DNA from: CAIZGX01 sp044371675
Lineage (GTDB): Bacteria > Bacteroidota > Bacteroidia > Flavobacteriales_D > Sanyastnellaceae
Direction: 5' to 3'
Assembly: GCA_044371675.1 (NCBI GenBank)
Contig: JBILTF010000136.1
Span: forward strand, 1 to 9,218
Length of the DNA: 9,218 bases
Shown here: piece by piece, positions 7,014-9,218 of the stretch
Layout of the letters: every line of letters starts with the position of its first letter
Position numbering within the stretch: position 1 is the first letter of the stretch
The notes under the pieces: generated by a model
Databases searched by the model: none
The model's input: the letters and a program-made list of their open reading frames with translations, nothing else
Told to the model about the DNA's origin: nothing
Position numbers and translations under genes: made by a program

Positions 7014-9218
7014 TTATCTAACACGATTAATATAAATGAATCCGTATTGAGGTATTGCATCTTCTAGTTCAAGCACATAGTAGTAAGTGCCATCTGGAAG
7101 CTGCAACCCATCTTTAGAGGTTCCATCCCAAGTATTGTCATAATTCTTGCTTTCGAAAACAACATCTCCGTATCTACTAACGATGGTTAGGTTGTTACTA
7201 TCGTATCTCTCTAAACCTGCGATCACAAGTAAATCGTTAATATTGTTTCCGTTTGGAGTAAATGCTTCTGGAACAACAGCCCCGCATTTGTCTACATCAA
7301 TGAAGTCATACCATCCATCGTTATCGCAATCAACCCCGTCAGACAATAGACCGCCTGTATTCCACTCGTATTGGTCAGATGCTCCGTCGTCGTCACTATC
7401 TAAATCATGATGATTAGGTATTCCGTCTCCATCGAAGTCTGCATTCGTTTCTATCAGCGTTGGTATCCCATCATTATCATCATCTGTATCAAGATAATCC
7501 AGGATTCCGTCTCCGTCTGTATCAACTAAGTAGCCCTCATCCGTGTCTGAAATGCCGTCGTTGTCGTCATCAGAATCACATGAGTTATCAATGCCGTCAA
7601 CATCTGTGTCAACATCAGAACCTACTACGTAGATGGTAACTGACTGTACTGTAGCGTTTCCGTTATTATCGGTAATCGTCACTGTCACATCATTAGCACC
7701 TAAGTCTGAGCAATCAAATTGAGTTTGACCAAGTGTTATGCTCGCAATACCGCAGTTGTCATATGACCCCAAATCAATCGCCGCAACACTAAGGGTTGTC
7801 ACGCCTATTTGATCGAGAACTAATGTAGTGCTAACTAGAACAGCAACTGGGTTTTCATTGTCAACAACATTTATGCTCTGAGTGTCAGTTACAACGTTTC
7901 CACTCAAATCTGTTACTGTCCAAGTTACAATTGTTAATCCTACTGGGAAGGCAGCTGGCGCGTTATTCGATACTGATGCTACTCCACAGTTGTCAGCGAA
8001 TACTGGCGTTCCAAGGAACTGACCAACTAATTCACAACCCAGGTTAATTGGCACTGTAATATCATTTGGCGCCACTATGCTTGGAAGAATGGCATCAATC
8101 ACAACAACATCCTGAGTCGTAGTCGCTGAGTTCCCGTGAAGATCAACTATTGTCCATGTTACAGTTGTTGTACCAATAGGATAAGTGATTGGGGCGTTAT
8201 TGGTGATTGACCAAATTCCACAGTTGTCATTTACTATAGGCGAACCTAAAGCCACCCCAGTAATGTCACAACCTGCAGTGATTGATATGTTCACGTCACT
8301 AGGAGCTAGAATAGTTGGAAGTTCATTGTCTACTACAGTAACCCACTGTCCTACCGTAACTAAGTTTCCAGAGTTATCTGTTATAATCCAAGTTACCAAG
8401 GTATTTCCAACAGGGAACAATGCAGGTGCGTCATTAACTACTGAAACTACACCACAATTGTCAGAGCTCACTGGCGCCGATAAAATAACCGCGACATCAC
8501 AGCTTCCAGCTGTATTAGCAGTTACTCCTGCTGGAGCAGTAGCTATTGGGTTAATGTTATCGATTACAGTAACTAACTGAATGATTGTTGCAGTGTTTCC
8601 ACTTGCGTCAGTCGCTGTCCAAGTAACTACGGTAACACCTACGTTAAATACTGCTGGCGCATCGTTTGTAACCGATACGACTGCTGTACAATCGTCTGTT
8701 ACAGTAGGTGTGCTAAGATTAACTATCGCGCCACAGTTTTGACCGACGTTTACAGCTATTGTTGCTGGTGTTGATGTGAACTGAGGAGCTATGTTGTCTT
8801 CAACAAATACCTCTAATGTGTTAGATGTGTTAGAACAGCCGTTAGTGTTCGTTGCAACAACGGAATATTGTCCAGCTTGAGTAACCGTAATACTTTGAGT
8901 TAATTCTCCGTTCGGAGACCACACGTAAGTCATCCCTGCAGGAGCAGTTAATGTCACTGAACCGCTTGGGCAAATCACTAATTGATTATCTGCAGTAATT
9001 ACTACAGTAGGCAATGGATTCACAGTTACTGCTGTAGATACGGATGAGGTACAACCGTTACCGTTGGTAACCGTGTAGGTCATTGTTGTCGTACCTGCTG
9101 CTACGCCTGTTACTACTCCTGTTGATGCGTTAACCGTTGCGGTGGCCGTGTTAGACGATGTCCAAACACCTCCCGCAGTTACATCTGACAAGGTAGTTGT
9201 TGCACCTGCACATACTGA
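7014..9218 (-). CDS. C-terminal part of a large secreted multidomain protein (Ig-like, HYR, Asp-rich, type B T9SS sorting domain); 5' end outside window
   Basis: The frame is open to the right edge, so the 734 visible residues are only the C-terminus; the TTG at 9191 is Leu10 of the fragment, not a start, because the residues before it continue the same fold. In order: a Big_2-like Ig domain (1-66, with NASTGVVTGVAAGTTT), an Ig/PKD-like domain (70-139, with Cys83 and Cys128), four HYR domains (141-219, 220-296, 297-374, 375-452), a fifth divergent one (453-532), an Asp-rich thrombospondin-type-3-like segment (534-643) and a CHU_C/type B sorting domain (648-734) with PEAFTPNGNN at 650-659 and WDG followed by LPDGTYYYVLEL. 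The sorting domain sends the protein through the T9SS to the cell surface or medium. No catalytic domain is visible, so adhesion or a structural role is the best guess, with SprB as the nearest described parallel. It leads an apparent operon with the SprF-like and OmpA/SPOR genes. Confidence 0.93.
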   Translation of the reverse strand, partial: SVCAGATTTLSDVTAGGVWTSSNTATATVNASTGVVTGVAAGTTTMTYTVTNGNGCTSSVSTAVTVNPLPTVVITADNQLVICPSGSVTLTAPAGMTYVWSPNGELTQSITVTQAGQYSVVATNTNGCSNTSNTLEVFVEDNIAPQFTSTPATIAVNVGQNCGAIVNLSTPTVTDDCTAVVSVTNDAPAVFNVGVTVVTWTATDASGNTATIIQLVTVIDNINPIATAPAGVTANTAGSCDVAVILSAPVSSDNCGVVSVVNDAPALFPVGNTLVTWIITDNSGNLVTVGQWVTVVDNELPTILAPSDVNISITAGCDITGVALGSPIVNDNCGIWSITNNAPITYPIGTTTVTWTIVDLHGNSATTTQDVVVIDAILPSIVAPNDITVPINLGCELVGQFLGTPVFADNCGVASVSNNAPAAFPVGLTIVTWTVTDLSGNVVTDTQSINVVDNENPVAVLVSTTLVLDQIGVTTLSVAAIDLGSYDNCGIASITLGQTQFDCSDLGANDVTVTITDNNGNATVQSVTIYVVGSDVDTDVDGIDNSCDSDDDNDGISDTDEGYLVDTDGDGILDYLDTDDDNDGIPTLIETNADFDGDGIPNHHDLDSDDDGASDQYEWNTGGLLSDGVDCDNDGWYDFIDVDKCGAVVPEAFTPNGNNINDLLVIAGLERYDSNNLTIVSRYGDVVFESKNYDNTWDGTSKDGLQLPDGTYYYVLELEDAIPQYGFIYINRVR
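7017..7277 (-). other. Type B T9SS C-terminal sorting domain (CHU_C / gliding motility-associated)
   Basis: The last 87 residues of the large secreted protein match the CHU_C (PF13585, TIGR04131) pattern: VPEAFTPNGNNINDLLVIAG at the start, then an N-L-T-I-V-S-R-Y-G-D-V-V-F-E segment, Y-D-N-T-W-D-G, L-P-D-G-T-Y-Y-Y-V-L and a closing G-F-I-Y-I-N-R strand. Unlike short type A signals, type B domains depend on a cognate SprF-like protein in the systems studied, and one is encoded 20 bases downstream. Confidence 0.93.
7290..7619 (-). repeat. Asp-rich calcium-binding repeats (thrombospondin type 3-like)
   Basis: About 110 residues contain repeated D-x-D-x-D-G-I cores: DTDVDGI, DDDNDGI (twice), DTDGDGI, DFDGDGI and DCDNDGW, with spacers of 7-20 residues. 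In known proteins such motifs bind calcium and form a stiff linker. The segment sits directly before the sorting domain, its usual place in Bacteroidota T9SS cargo. Binding itself is inferred from the motif. Confidence 0.85.
7623..8798 (-). repeat. Tandem HYR domain repeats, five units of about 234 bp
   Basis: Each unit begins with a D-(N/A)-x-x-P turn, has a central D-(N/D)-C motif and ends in a V-x-W-x-x-x-D-x-x-G-N strand pair. Nucleotide units are about 8798-8562, 8561-8331, 8330-8097, 8096-7863 and 7862-7623. On the plus strand the segment encoding D-N-C starts at 8452, 8218, 7984 and 7750 as ccacagttgtca or one-base variants, exactly 234 bases (78 codons) apart. Units 1-4 share a cysteine pair 15-16 residues apart; unit 5 is different. 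HYR domains are Ig-like folds of extracellular proteins. The units have diverged in sequence, so this is old duplication, not a recent expansion. Confidence 0.9.

Noticed and set aside
8185..8580. Plus-strand reading frame of 131 codons opposite the HYR repeats
   Set aside because: It lies wholly antisense to a well-supported repetitive coding region; the open frame is a by-product of the repeated composition, and the product shows no recognisable family.
7623..8798. CRISPR-like array because of regularly spaced short repeats
   Set aside because: The 234-base period is coding (78 codons), the frame is open throughout, and the repeats encode D-N-C motifs of HYR domains.
9189..9191. TTG as the start codon of the large cargo gene
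   Set aside because: The frame is open to the window edge and the preceding codons continue an Ig-like domain; there is no signal peptide after the TTG, which a T9SS cargo needs.

Overview
The window looks like a chromosomal segment of a Bacteroidota bacterium, most likely Flavobacteriales (something near Fluviicola/Crocinitomicaceae is a guess). The evidence is a DUF4270 lipoprotein, a PorP/SprF outer-membrane protein, a type B sorting domain of the type IX secretion system (T9SS), a TAnnTTTG promoter box, and the lack of clear Shine-Dalgarno sequences. It contains two gene groups that converge on a 34-base gap at 4081-4114.

Left group, plus strand (97-4080): a half-length starch/glycogen synthase-like protein, a DUF4270 lipoprotein and glmS. 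The gaps are only 3 and 6 bases, so this looks like one transcript, read from a candidate promoter at 31-64. GlmS makes glucosamine-6-phosphate, the first committed step to UDP-GlcNAc for peptidoglycan and LPS. The synthase-like protein keeps only the N-terminal Rossmann half and has lost the usual sugar-nucleotide motif, so it is probably not a working synthase. A second promoter-like pattern on the minus strand (80-109) and an ATG at base 7 suggest that a divergent gene begins at the left edge.

Right group, minus strand (from beyond 9218 down to 4115): the C-terminal 734 residues of a large secreted protein (Ig-like domains, four HYR domains plus a fifth HYR-like domain, a calcium-binding Asp-rich segment and a type B T9SS sorting domain), then a PorP/SprF-family protein, then an OmpA-family protein with a beta-propeller and a SPOR-like C-terminus. 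Gaps are 20 and 26 bases. This matches the known sprB-sprF arrangement, in which the SprF-like protein serves secretion of its neighbouring type B cargo. The OmpA/SPOR protein could tie the assembly to peptidoglycan. The cargo gene is open at the right edge; the TTG at 9191 is an internal codon, not a start.

No tRNA, rRNA, CRISPR array, insertion sequence or attachment site was recognised. There is no gene-free stretch above 300 bases. The most interesting parts are the cargo-SprF-OmpA/SPOR module and the apparent pseudo-glycosyltransferase co-transcribed with glmS.
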